The notes under the pieces are model-generated. The model searched no databases, was not told the DNA's origin, and saw nothing but the letters and a program-made list of their open reading frames with translations. The translations under genes and the position numbers were made by a program. A DNA stretch of 64,000 nt from Nymphaea colorata (Eukaryota > Streptophyta > Magnoliopsida > Nymphaeales > Nymphaeaceae), in assembly GCF_008831285.2 (NCBI RefSeq), contig NC_045142.1, positions 13,594,716 through 13,658,715 on the forward strand, given 5' to 3'. Below, piece by piece: positions 54,300 through 64,000 of the stretch (position 1 is its first letter; every line of letters begins with the position of its first letter).

Positions 54300-54722
54300 T
54301 CTTAGTGTAGCAGATCCAACGAGATCCCAATCCAGCACAGATTCTGGAAACGCAGCACAAAGGCAAGAAAAACGAGTTGAAGACAAAGACAACAAAATTG
54401 AGGAAAAAGGAAATCAGCATCAACTGATAATATCCCATGATTACAGCAATAAGGAAGAAGAAATTGGCAAGCCAACAAAGGGAATTAAATCCCAATGCAT
54501 GAATAAGCCAAACTGTAAACAAAAGGAAAGACATCTTTCCAAGATTAACTTGATGTAATTCTTCCTCTATAAATAATGAAACCTCACCTAGAGTAAGGGG
54601 TGAGAGAGCATCATTGTGGACGTAGGAGAATAATTCTCCGAACCCCGTTAAGCTTTGTGTTTCTCATTCTCTCTTCCTTGTTTTTTTTAATGTTCTCTTT
54701 TATGGACAAATACTCTAGGTAC
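54300..54722 (+). repeat. 3' LTR of the nested copia element
   Basis: Follows the purine tract GAGTTTGAGGGGGGA and starts TCTTAGTGTAGC (probably TGTTAG originally). It has a TATA box at 54568-54575, and ends near ATGGACAAATA before Tat reverse-transcriptase codons resume at 54724. Limits are accurate to a few bases only. Confidence 0.8.
54568..54575 (+). promoter_or_regulatory. TATA box of the nested copia LTR
   Basis: CTCTATAAATAATG in the expected middle part of the LTR. Confidence 0.6.
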
Positions 54723-54723
54723 A

Positions 54724-55060
54724 GCCCCATGGGGGACTTCTTGTTACATTGTGATGCCTTTTAGAATGAAAACTGCCAGGGCAACTTATCAATGGGTCAT
54801 GACCACCACATTCCATTATCAAATGCATAACATTATGGATGTTTATATTAATGATCTACTAATCAAATCAAAGACAAGAAAAAATCACATTAATATCATT
54901 TCCTTAGTATTTGAAAGACTTCTACAATACAAACTCAAGCTAAACCCGCAAAAACGCATGTTCAGAGCAGAATTTGAAAAATTACTAGGATTCATGGTTA
55001 GCAAAAAAGGAAATTGAAATGGACCCACCTAATGCAAAGGCATTGAAATGCCTCTACCAA
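54724..55060 (+). pseudogene. Tat-like reverse transcriptase, C-terminal part
   Basis: APWGTSCYIVMPFRMKTARA, TYQWVMTTTFHYQMHN, the polymerase motif VYINDLLIKSKT (YVDDLLVKSK degraded at one Asp) and LLQYKLKLNPQKRMFRAEF. It resumes the frame interrupted at 49600 but lacks about 35 codons between. Confidence 0.88.
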
Positions 55061-55700
55061 CCAATTTACAAAAGCTGCATAGGTTGCAAGGCCGAATTTT
55101 AATCAATTAGGAAATTTATCCCTAATTTGGCTATAAGATACGAACCATTCAATTGAATCCTAAAAAAGGAGGGTTAACTTTGAACGGTGACCTGAATGCC
55201 AGGAATCATTTGAAAAGATCAAGAAATATCTCCTTGATCATCCAATATTGAAGCTCATAGTTTTAAAAAAACCACTATTACTACATATCGCAGTAAAATA
55301 CTCAGCATGTAGTGGTTCTTGACACAATACGTAGATGGATGTAAAATAGAACATGCAATTTATTACGTCAGTAAAACATTCACGCAATAGAAAAGAAATC
55401 TCATATAGAAAAACCTACTTGGCATTTGTCTAGATTGTCAAAAATAAAGACACTACCTATCATCTTGTAAAGTAAAAAGTTTATCGAAATTCAATCTACT
55501 CAAGTATATCCTTGAAGAACCATTCTTGAATGGGAGGATAGCGAAGTAGCTAGTCCTGTTGATGCAGTATGATTTATAGTACCTATCACAAAAATCAATT
55601 AAGGGATAGGCCATTGTAGATCAACTGGCGGAGTTCCCCCTATCGAAAGAAATGAAAACAAATGTTGACTTCCTAGATGAACAAATTGTGATGAAAGAAT
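55061..55700 (+). pseudogene. Tat-like element, degraded RT/RNase H connection
   Basis: No long frame; scattered matches to the post-polymerase and first RNase H region only (for example PTNLQKLHRLQGRI near 55055-55100). Assigned by position. Confidence 0.4.
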
Positions 55701-56000
55701 AAGATTTTCTATGGAAGATTCCATATGGAACATGTATTCTGATGGTCTAGAAACATTGTGGGAGCCGACATCAGAATACTTGTCACTCCAAAAAAACGAG
55801 ATGCTTCCATATTGTCTCAAATTAAACTTTTCCTATATGCACAACATGGCCAAATACGAAGCCTTGATCGAAGGGCTAAAAATGCTCCTCAAGTTCAATG
55901 AACGAAGGGTTCATATCTCTGGAGATTCACTCCGAGTTGTCAGTTAAGTCAATGATGATTGGTCAGTTAAGAATAAAAAACTAATTGCTTATAAAAAAAA
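55700..56000 (+). pseudogene. Second (Tat-type) RNase H domain
   Basis: WNMYSDGLETLWEP (catalytic Asp), then MAKYEALIEGLKMLLKFNER (catalytic Glu) and VHISGDSLRVVS (catalytic Asp) keep the order of the additional RNase H that Tat-lineage elements carry between the gypsy RNase H and integrase. Stops appear after SLRVVS. Confidence 0.72.
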
Positions 56001-56259
56001 TTAGCAATTTTTCTTACAGTGCAATTCAAGGAATGTCAATTATCACATATCAAATGAGAACTAAACCCAATTGCCGATGGTTTTGCCAGCTTAGGCTCCA
56101 CCATCACCTTTAAGCCTGAAGAATCATTTACATCTTTTGAGGTTGCAAGTTAGAACAACATGGATACGTCATAGCAGTCTTTGTGCACCAAACAGAAAGT
56201 AGTGAAGTACCTTGGTATGAAAACATCGAAGACTACATTCAAAACAGGATGTTTCCACT

Positions 56260-57290
56260 AGAAATGTCTCAGAAAGAACAAGAGACATTAAAATGATTTA
56301 CAAGATGTTTTGTCATTACAGAAATTTTCTACAAAAGATGATTTAATGCAAAATATGCTCGATGTGTCGACAAATAAGAGATTTTAAAAATCATCTAAGA
56401 AGCACACGAAGGAATTGTGGAAGCCATGTAGGTTATCACAGCCTAGTTAAAGGGATAATTAGGGTAGGATACTACTAGCCCAGCATGCAAGAAGATCGTC
56501 ATCAATTTGTAAAAAAGTGCATCAAATGTCAAGTTCATGCACCATCAATACATGCTTCGATAGCTTGCCTCCATTCAGTTGGCCACTGATTATTTCATCA
56601 AATGGATCAAAGCCATCACCCTAAAAACAGTTGCAGGGTGAAATGTGGTGTCCTTTATCCATAAAAACCTCCTTTGCAAATACAAAATTCCCCATTATGT
56701 TGTTTCAGACAATAGTACTCATTTCAGAATTGACAAAATGCATAGTATTTGCCTAAAATATCAAATACAACATTTTTATACTCCATATACCCCAAGGTAA
56801 CAGAAAAGTGGAAGCAACCAACAATAATTTGATTTGTGTCTTAGAAATGACAATTGAAACAGGCTGAATTTGAGCATACTGAACCATGATTTGAACATCC
56901 ACCACTATTATATTAGCCGAAGTAGTGTAGGGGATATTGTATTCCCATTACATATTCAAAAACCAGCAATGAAATTTGCTGCCCTAATCGAGCTTCCTAT
57001 GAGCAAATACAAATAAAAGAGATCAACATGACTCAATCTTCTTGATGAAAAAGACTACAAAAAAGATGAACATGCTCAAGCATATTGCAAAAGGGTAGCT
57101 AGGCACTATGTAAAATCTATCATCAAAAGAAAGTTTCAAGTGAACAACCTCGTCCCCCAATCTGACTCCTCTTAGGGGCAGCCTCAAAGGCAAGTGGGCT
57201 CTCAATTGAGGACCTTACGTCATTATGAGGCACTTCCCCGTAATTTATATCGGCTAATCAATGCATTGCACCTCAAGAAATTTTATGATT
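56260..57290 (+). pseudogene. Tat-like integrase remnant
   Basis: In broken frames: HQFVKKCIKCQVHAPSIH (zinc-binding Cys pair) near 56500-56550, ATDYFIKWIKAITLK (core start) near 56583, VVSDNSTHFRI near 56700, VEATNNNLICVLEMTIET-like text near 56810-56860, and the C-terminal LSIEDLTSL near 57200. It ends near 57290. Confidence 0.75.
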
Positions 57291-58330
57291 GAGTGTAACC
57301 ATAATTTAAAAATATCAACATTTGAATAACAAGTTCTCTCCAAATGAATTTCCTAAATAAAATTCAAACAATCTTCTCCAAAACAATTAATACAAACAAT
57401 TTTCAAATTCCAAGAATGAATTCACAATCTGATTGTGAATGAGCTAACACAAGGAGCATTGGTTTGCAATGTACAAGAAAATTGCAATGAAATTGAGAGA
57501 CCAATGTTTAGGAATTGATATTGATCTTGACAAACAAAACAAATTTTGTGAAGATCTAGCATGAGACATCACAAATGAAAAGAGACATTAGCAAGACAAT
57601 GAAAAATCAAACAAAAAGAGTTGAGCAATGAGCATGGGGTAGGTGTAGATGTCCTCTAGTTTAATGCTTTGCAATAACCTGGTGTGCATGTGACTTATGG
57701 TTATACCGTGAAGCCAAAAGCAATCAATGAACATTTTGCTCATGTCTAGCCTCCTAAAGTCTTCTAAACTTGAGCAAGTAAGTCTAAGGGATGTTCTACA
57801 CTTAGTACCCTAATGCCAACTAATCTAGGAAAGTCACTCAAATGAGCTCACTCTTTTCCCTTCCAACATTTTCAGAATGAATCAACTCAATGAAGATAAG
57901 TAGCTTCTCGAGATAAAGAAAAATCGAGGCGCAAATCTTGTCCTCTACTTGAAAGTCCACATGCTTTCCTGCAAGCTCGTGTGTCATAGGGGATATGAGT
58001 AAATTTAGTGGCAAATAGTGGTTGTTGTAGGCACAAATGAAATATCCTAGAGGATTAGGAGTAGTTAATGTTCTCACCATCTGACAAAGGAGGGACAATG
58101 ATTTTCTGCTCACTGAGCTTACTTGAGCTACAGTCCCAAGTTAGAGCTTTTAATATGGCATACATAAATAATGGTCTAGAGCTGTAGTCACTGAAATCAC
58201 TGAATTCAGTTAAAGGACTATTAATGTCAATATCAGAACTGATTGTAGAGTTATATAAAATGTCCACTCCATGGATCAAATAGGATGAGAAGCAAGAAGA
58301 GAAGAGAGAAGTAGGGGTAACCAAAAGCAT
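57291..58330 (+). other. AT-rich DNA, probable 3' flank of the Tat-like element
   Basis: No coding sequence I can support. The beginning (CAAACAATCTTCTCCAAAAC) has the same A/C-rich style as the Tat-like 5' block and could be its 3' untranslated region, but I see no LTR boundary. Confidence 0.4.
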
Positions 58331-58349
58331 GGGAACAAGGAAAAGATTA

Positions 58350-58580
58350 AGAAATGGGTTGGAAAAACTAGGTAAGCATTGGGAAAGCTAAGGAAAACCA
58401 GGTAAGCAATGGAAAGATAAAGTATGATTGCAAAAACTAGGTAAATATTAGGAAAACAATATATGATTGAGAAATCCATGTAAGTATTGAGAAAATGACA
58501 TATGATTGAAAAATTCATGTATGTATTGTGAAAACAATATACAATTGAGAAGATCTCTTAAGTTTTGGAAAACAAGGTAC
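58350..58580 (+). repeat. 39-bp degenerate tandem repeat
   Basis: From 58425 four units of 39 bp start TATGATTG or TACAATTG. Each contains a CATGTAAGTATTGAGAAAA-like core, and looser copies extend left to about 58350. The minus-strand hydrophobic frame 58276-58518 is a by-product of the repeat. Confidence 0.85.
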
Positions 58581-58589
58581 ATGGGTTTA

Positions 58590-61500
58590 TATGAGGTTCA
58601 AAATTGTTGTGGTGATATCAAGATACCCAACTTTTGTTAAATGGGTTTAAAAAATGTGTATACATCCAACAAAATATGTAGGCACTTGTTTGAAACATCT
58701 CCCTTCATGCACTCAAGTAACACTTAACTGCACTCATTAAATGGATGGATTAACTACACATCAAGAGAATACTCTACATATAGGAAATGGTTACAATGCA
58801 CTATGTAAAAGTAAGAATACTATGTATGTCATGCTAGGAGTTACATGCTATTATAGAAAGTTTGTGCATTTGTTCCTTAAAAGAAATTATATGCAGTAAG
58901 GTGCTTGTACAAGCTGACAATAAATGTATAAAATGTGTATATTAGTATTTACTGGTAACTCTGTGTGACTGATTGAGTAATAAGTTCTTAATTATTCCTC
59001 ATGCAGTGATGGAGTTGATTCAGTTATCCTCCTCTATCTCATATGTTTCTCCATTTTTTCCTTTGACAACTTCTTTAGTATGTTTTTCATCTCTTATGTG
59101 CAGATCAAGGACACACAACTTGCTCATAATACCTAGTTCTATGGAAGAATCTATCAACATCAACAACACTGACCTCCAAGTCCTTGAACAAGCTATTGGT
59201 CTTTGGAAAGACTTCTCATTTAGGTCAGAAGTTATTAATTGGTTAATGGTGCCAGTTTCACTTCTCATGTGCATTTCACTAGCATTCTACAACACCTTTC
59301 GCTGAAACTATACTAATGTTAGTACATTTATCCAACTCTTGATGCAATTTCAGTGGCAAACATTAAAGAGTTGCATAATTGTTGGTAGCGGGATGCAACG
59401 GGACATCTATCATGTTGCCCATCTTTGCAGCACTACAAATGCCAAGCAAGTGACTCTTATTGTTCTTGGTCCATCAGCATGTAATGTTCATGTATCTTAT
59501 TGGTGTTCTCCTGTGATGACACCTTCAATGCATGCCTAAAAAGAACAACACTAAATTCATATTTTTGCATGAACATTGAATGGTTCTACCATCTATGTTG
59601 CATGTCAATATGCAGGCCCTGATCTTATATAAGAGGACATTGTTTCCATATACAATTACTTCAACTGGAGTGCTAATAGATTTAATAACAGGAAATCAAG
59701 ACAAGCTCTAACCTAGGAAAGCAAGGATTTTATAAGCTGACTGTAGCTCTATGGTTCTAGTAGTCCTTATTATTCAGAAAGACTCTTTTGATGGTGTATT
59801 GGAAGGGACAAAAGGAGCTAGTGAGCACTTCAAGGGGAATAGGCTTGCTTCTTCCTAGTGATCCAGTGGTCCTCTTGCCTAGCGGAAGGAAACCCTTCAT
59901 GCTATTGAAAGACATTGGAACTGTCTAACTGTGCTCACGTTGGGCCCCTGGCTTGAACAAAGACGACCTAGGAAGATCGACCGCCTAAATTTAGTTTTTA
60001 TCCACTCGAACACAGTTGATGTGTATACATATGCAGCATGCATATCACCACCGTCATCTCCATCATTAGCAAAGCTATGGAGAATCCCTTACAATCTAAC
60101 TATAACTCATTGCCTCTTAAGATTTTCTACAAATAGCTCATATTGCTCAAAAAATTGAAAATTGACAAACACGAGCACAGGTTCTTCTTTAGGATTGCAT
60201 GTTTGCTCTCAACCCTCTGCACATTAATCATATATGCACAAAAATACTATCGGCCATATGTCAAAACTCACTCTTTTTTATCCTTGTATAGCCTCTATAA
60301 CCAGTTGTTATCATGTAATTGATATCGATCAATCATTTTCTTTCATTGGCGATTGAAAAGACTTCATCCTGTGACTTAGTACTTTGACAAACAACCTTTG
60401 AATCCAGGCTTTTTTTTGCTGCATTTTGAAATGTGTCATAACCAAAGATGATCATGTGTATTTGGTCATACTTGCAGTATGGCTACTATAATGGCATTGT
60501 CTCCATCAGTCAATACTACTTGTCGGTAAACCTTGTTCAATGCCTCAATTGTGAGAACAATCAAACAATATTCTTGATCACCTAATCATACAAAAAGACA
60601 TCATTGAATATGCACCTATGTGTATGATGTTCTCAAAAAGCCACTAAATGAGTGTTATTCTTCACTATGGTGTTGAAGGTCAGAACATTGTTGAAACACT
60701 AATAGTCTACCCATGATTGAGCATCTGCCCAAAAATGTTTGTCACATCTCCATCCTCATCCAATTGAATGGCACTATAAAATCTAGGTGCATGCTTGACT
60801 TTTCTATAAATAGCCTACTACGACATGTATTTCATTGTTTTCTACAATACATTATCTCTTTATTTGCAGATACTTCCTTAACTCAAAGGGTGTGGATGGT
60901 AGATTCTCACATCCGCCACTCAGTTTGTTCAATAGCTATATGTCGAGCATGCGACAATACTGGCATTAGATATTTTTTTCCAGTTGTATCATGGGCATCT
61001 ATTACCTTTTGATGCGATTGCAACATGTGAACAATAGCAGGAGAAGCCATGAGTTGGTTGTGTTCGCCCTATGAATGTTCTAACAAAAAATTTATCACAT
61101 AAAAGTCTTTATCATCATCCCAGCACTGCATCCATACTATTTATTTGCTTCCCTTCAATCATCCCCCTTTCCATCATACATAAATAATCTTCATAACATC
61201 GTCATTTGATCCTTATTATGACTACCCTTCCTGACACTATACCCATGGTATAGTGTATACTTGTTATACAAGTTGAATGCATCTTCCTTATTAAACTGCC
61301 TTCCTTCATGTGAAGCATCCATACCAACGACAAAAGGACCCTTTGTGCTTTGATAATTGATGCATGAATCTGTTGGAGTATTTTCCTCTACTCGATGTGC
61401 ATCATTTTGTTGCTCCTATATTCAAGAATTGATGCATCCATAAGATTGTCACTTACTGCATTATAAAAGTTGTCTACAATTTACATTTGATTTACATAAA

Positions 61501-61900
61501 AAATGAACCCATACATCCACCATATCATCCTCAATATTTATAGTTGCATGTACAGTCAATGCTAGTGAAAAATTTTTACAACTAGTACAACATCTATAGA
61601 TGTATCTACAATAAGTGCTGGTGATAATTTTAAATCTGATGCTGGCAGAGTAGCATTTGTTGCATGTTTAACATCTTCCATCTGTCAACTTCCTTTGCAA
61701 TAAGTATACCACTGCATATAGTTTTGGTTTTGTTTCAGTTCATATGCCAATTCTAACTGTGTTTTAGACCGAAACCAGGTGCCCTAAACAATCTAACAAA
61801 CCATATGATTTGCTTACAAATTGACAATGGGATCCATCACACCTACTGCATGCATGAACCAACCCTGTTATTGTTTCCATCAAACGGATATAAGAGGTCG
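58590..61900. other. AT-rich intergenic DNA without recognised genes
   Basis: I read both strands and found no conserved domain. One plus-strand frame (about 59098-59305; ALEQ-like LWKDFSFRSEV then a hydrophobic segment) faintly recalls the N-terminus of plant DUF4220 proteins and follows a plausible AG acceptor. The DUF4220 core is not found downstream, so I do not call a gene. Confidence 0.5.
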
Positions 61901-61951
61901 CCATACTGGTATCATGTTATGCTTCTTGCACCATCTTTCTTATTGCTTTAA

Positions 61952-61993
61952 TCAAACTGATTATATATATATATGTATATATAATCAGTTTGA
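61952..61993. repeat. Hairpin: 42-bp perfect inverted repeat
   Basis: TCAAACTGATTATATA pairs with TATATAATCAGTTTGA across a short TA-rich centre. It could extrude or fold as a hairpin. Confidence 0.9.
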
Positions 61994-62602
61994 CATCTTA
62001 TTGGCATCATGTTCAAAGTTCTCAATCATGATGGTCTCTCCACAACCGCGAGCAGTAGGCACATTGGTATCATGCCACACTACCTGCACTGAGTCTGCTA
62101 TTGGTTTGTACATAAGTGGAATTTGGTTTGATGCCCTATCAGCATCATATGAGGTTATCTTCATTTGATATGTTATTGGCAGTTATTGCAGAGAAAACTG
62201 CCATGGTCACATTAACCAACCGATAATATAGTTTTCTCAACTAGCCAGCTTAGAGGCATTGACCATTCTTTTTAAAGATCGGCTACATTTAAGTTGTTTT
62301 TAGAGAAGAAAGAATATCAACAAAAGTGTAGTTTACTTTTCATCTTTGCTCGTTAATGTTGTTGTGTTTCATCTATCTTCAAGCTTGCTTATGACCAATA
62401 TATATATAATATTGCATACTTGGTTCTTGACATGCCATTATGCATGACAAAGACATATGCTGGGTGGAGGTTTCCAAAGCATGTTCCCACCAAGGACAGA
62501 ACAACACATTCCCCTTCTTATGGACGTTTTGATTGAGAAGGGAAGAGAATGTTTCTGTCTGAACAGGAGAATGTCATTCCCTTGCATATAATCACTACGA
62601 TA

Positions 62603-63004
62603 GGGATTTTGATGGCCTGGAATTTTGATTCCAGAATTAAAATTATAGAAACAAAATTTCACCTCAAATGGAAATCGGAATGAAAATTTCAATTCTCGTT
62701 TCTCTTCATGTTTGATAGTATGGAATTTTGATTTGAAAATGTCATGCTTGATAAAACATGAATTAAAATTCTAAATTTGATAAATTAAAACCACCATGAG
62801 ATGTGTCCTAAAGAGAGAAGAAAAAAAAAATTAAAATTCTGGAATCATAATTCCACCCCAATGGTAGAATTACAATTTTAGAATTTTGATTCAAGAATTC
62901 CACCCCAAAATCAAAATCATTTCTTGGCTAACCCAATTCCCATTTCATAAAAAATGAGAATTTTAATTCTAGAATTTCACAATTTCGGCTTCATCAAACA
63001 CCCC
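62603..63004. mobile_element. MITE sharing terminal motif with the Pack-type element
   Basis: The left end GGGATTTTGATGGCCTGGAA and the right end TTCATCAAACACCCC form an imperfect inverted pair. The left motif TTTGATGGCCTGGAA is identical to the inverted right terminus of the Pack element at 21963-23881. The interior is rich in AATTCTAGAATT-type palindromic words and has no coding sequence. I could not see a target duplication. Confidence 0.6.
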
Positions 63005-63783
63005 TTGAATGAATGACACACAATATGAAATGATAAAATGGTGCTTCCAGAATTTAATGAGAAAGACATATCCATGTCAAAACTCAAACATTAAACTCAG
63101 CGATCGAGTCAAGCATTGGCAGCACACTTAGTTCCCCGGCCTTTGTTTTTGCTTTTATTTTGTATATCCAATCCCCATGTATTTTCATTTTATTCTTTAC
63201 CAATAAAAGGTTGGGGGCTTTTCCCCACATCCCAGCAGGTTTAGATTGGAAGAAAAGTCGCTTGATGCTCAAAATGATATGGCTCAATAATGAATCATGT
63301 TGAAACAAAACATGGCGGTTACTTTTGTTACTTAGAGATCTTCATTTGTATCCCAAATCTTCGAAAGACGACTAAGTTCTTCAAGCGCAGGAGGAAAAAA
63401 TTAGGACGTAGAGTGAAAGTCATTCATCGGTAGGTCAGTGAAGGGCATGAAAGCTGCGTCAAAGGATTTGGCACAACTTAAAAGCATAGGAGATAGTGCC
63501 AAGACTTCATGCAGAATACCAAGGGCTTGAAAAACAGCTTTTAGCAAAATGCAACACTTCAAAAAACAAAGCTCGATGAAAATGACCCACGAATGCTTCA
63601 AAGGACTTACAAGAAGGGCCATGAGAAAAAAGGCAAAAGCAGCAGCCAGGCCATAGTTCCATCCAAGCAGTACCAGTGAATGAGAATGTTGATGAACTGT
63701 GACGAAAGAATGCCGCCAACCTTGTCTAGACCCTCCAACTGAATGGTTAAAAAGAAAAATACACGCACACACACATATTATAT

Positions 63784-63817
<34 letters not shown>

Positions 63818-64000
63818 TGTGTGTGCGTGTGTGTGTGTCTTAACCAAACTAGGCATTGCTAATTAAAATGGGAAGCTTTGCACTTACAATGTACATACTC
63901 ATGGTTCAGAGCCAAAGTAGACAAGAACTTAAGAGTTAAGACAGCAACTAATTGCAAAAAAGGAACATTGACAAGCTTCTCATGCATGTACGATGGTTAT
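63005..64000. other. Unassigned DNA with GT/CA microsatellite
   Basis: A minus-strand frame of about 150 codons (63856-63401) is partly microsatellite translation. Its remainder (HSVGGSRQGWRHSFVTVHQH and onwards) contains an internal GTAAGT donor and is preceded by CAG, so a cryptic exon is possible, but I recognise no family. Nothing else is supported. Confidence 0.4.
63753..63840 (+). repeat. CA/GT microsatellite forming an inverted pair
   Basis: A short CA run (63760-63775), TATTATATTA, then a long GT run with a few interruptions to 63838. The two runs are complementary, so the locus can fold back. Confidence 0.93.

Larger units (their letters stand above)
49601..54722 (+). mobile_element. 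Nested Ty1/copia element lacking its 5' LTR
   Basis: Begins with a primer-site-like TGTATCAGAGC at 49605 directly abutting the Tat reverse transcriptase, then leader, gag, protease, integrase, reverse transcriptase, RNase H, purine tract and one LTR (about 54300-54720). No LTR lies upstream. About 35 codons of the host Tat reverse transcriptase are also missing at the left junction, so a single deletion probably removed both. Its reading frames are much better preserved than the host element's, so it inserted later. Confidence 0.87.
42340..57290 (+). mobile_element. Tat/Ogre-like Ty3/gypsy element, very degenerate, with nested copia
   Basis: Plus-strand order: AT-rich LTR/leader block, an extra ORF with a plant-mobile-domain-like segment, gag remnant, protease, reverse transcriptase, a second (Tat-type) RNase H, integrase. 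The extra upstream ORF and the additional RNase H are hallmarks of the Tat lineage that includes Ogre. A copia element (49601-54722) splits the reverse transcriptase. Both outer limits are approximate: I could not define matching LTR ends. Confidence 0.72.

Noticed and set aside
58276-58518. 80-codon hydrophobic minus-strand frame resembling a membrane protein
   Set aside because: It is the translation of a 39-bp tandem repeat; the hydrophobicity follows from the repeat's base composition.
59098-59305. Possible N-terminal exon of a DUF4220-like protein
   Set aside because: Only a short LWKD plus hydrophobic pattern is similar; no downstream DUF4220 or DUF594 sequence could be read in the next kilobases.
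63401-63856. 151-codon minus-strand frame
   Set aside because: The first third is GT/CA microsatellite translation and the rest matches no family I know. A GTAAGT inside it leaves a cryptic exon possible but unproven.

Overview
This is a stretch of plant nuclear DNA, almost certainly from a flowering plant with a large, transposon-rich genome. I cannot name the species. The evidence is one spliced plant-type gene with GT-AG introns, LTR retrotransposons of the plant Ty1/copia and Ty3/gypsy lineages primed by initiator-Met tRNA, hAT- and PIF/Harbinger-like DNA elements, and AT-rich DNA full of microsatellites. I saw no bacterial or organellar gene, tRNA, rRNA or CRISPR array.

1-2340: 5' end of a young Ty1/copia element on the minus strand. 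Its gag-protease frame is open from its ATG to the window edge. The LTR carries a long near-perfect hairpin beside the TATA box. The element sits inside an intron of the only clear host gene.

2407-19080 (+): the last 18 recognisable exons (511 codons) of a Sac1-type phosphoinositide phosphatase, close to plant SAC6/SAC7(RHD4)/SAC8. The coding sequence is clean in every exon although the introns hold at least five transposon remnants: a pair of related hAT-type MITEs, a GC-rich retroelement relic, a minus-strand copia relic, an internally deleted copia with an intact 5-bp target duplication, two copia 3' ends in inverted arrangement, and a hAT BED zinc finger. One short intron (5779-5872) looks like a minor-spliceosome (U12) intron with unusual AT-AA ends.

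20443-34938 (+): a decayed chromodomain-bearing Ty3/gypsy element (Tekay/Del-like) with a truncated 5' LTR and a 3.2-kb 3' LTR. Its gag is split by two later insertions. One is a Pack-type DNA transposon that has captured the promoter, 5' UTR and first exon of a class III alcohol dehydrogenase (GSNOR) gene plus a piece of an actin-depolymerising-factor gene. The other is a 3.6-kb solo-LTR-like block flanked by a 5-bp duplication. Removing either insertion on paper brings the gag frame back.

35449-35695 (-): a short open coding remnant that I do not recognise, cut off by the next element. 35696-42331 (+): a nearly complete but mutated Ty1/copia element with a 23-residue tandem repeat between integrase and reverse transcriptase.

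42340-57290 (+): a very degenerate Tat/Ogre-like Ty3/gypsy element. It has a G-depleted AT-rich 5' block, a plant-mobile-domain-like ORF with a 558-bp tandem duplication, protease, reverse transcriptase, a second RNase H and integrase. Its reverse transcriptase is interrupted by another copia element (49601-54722) that has lost its 5' LTR.

57300-64000: AT-rich DNA with no gene I can support. It has a 39-bp tandem repeat, a perfect hairpin, a MITE sharing its terminal motif with the Pack element, and a long GT/CA microsatellite.
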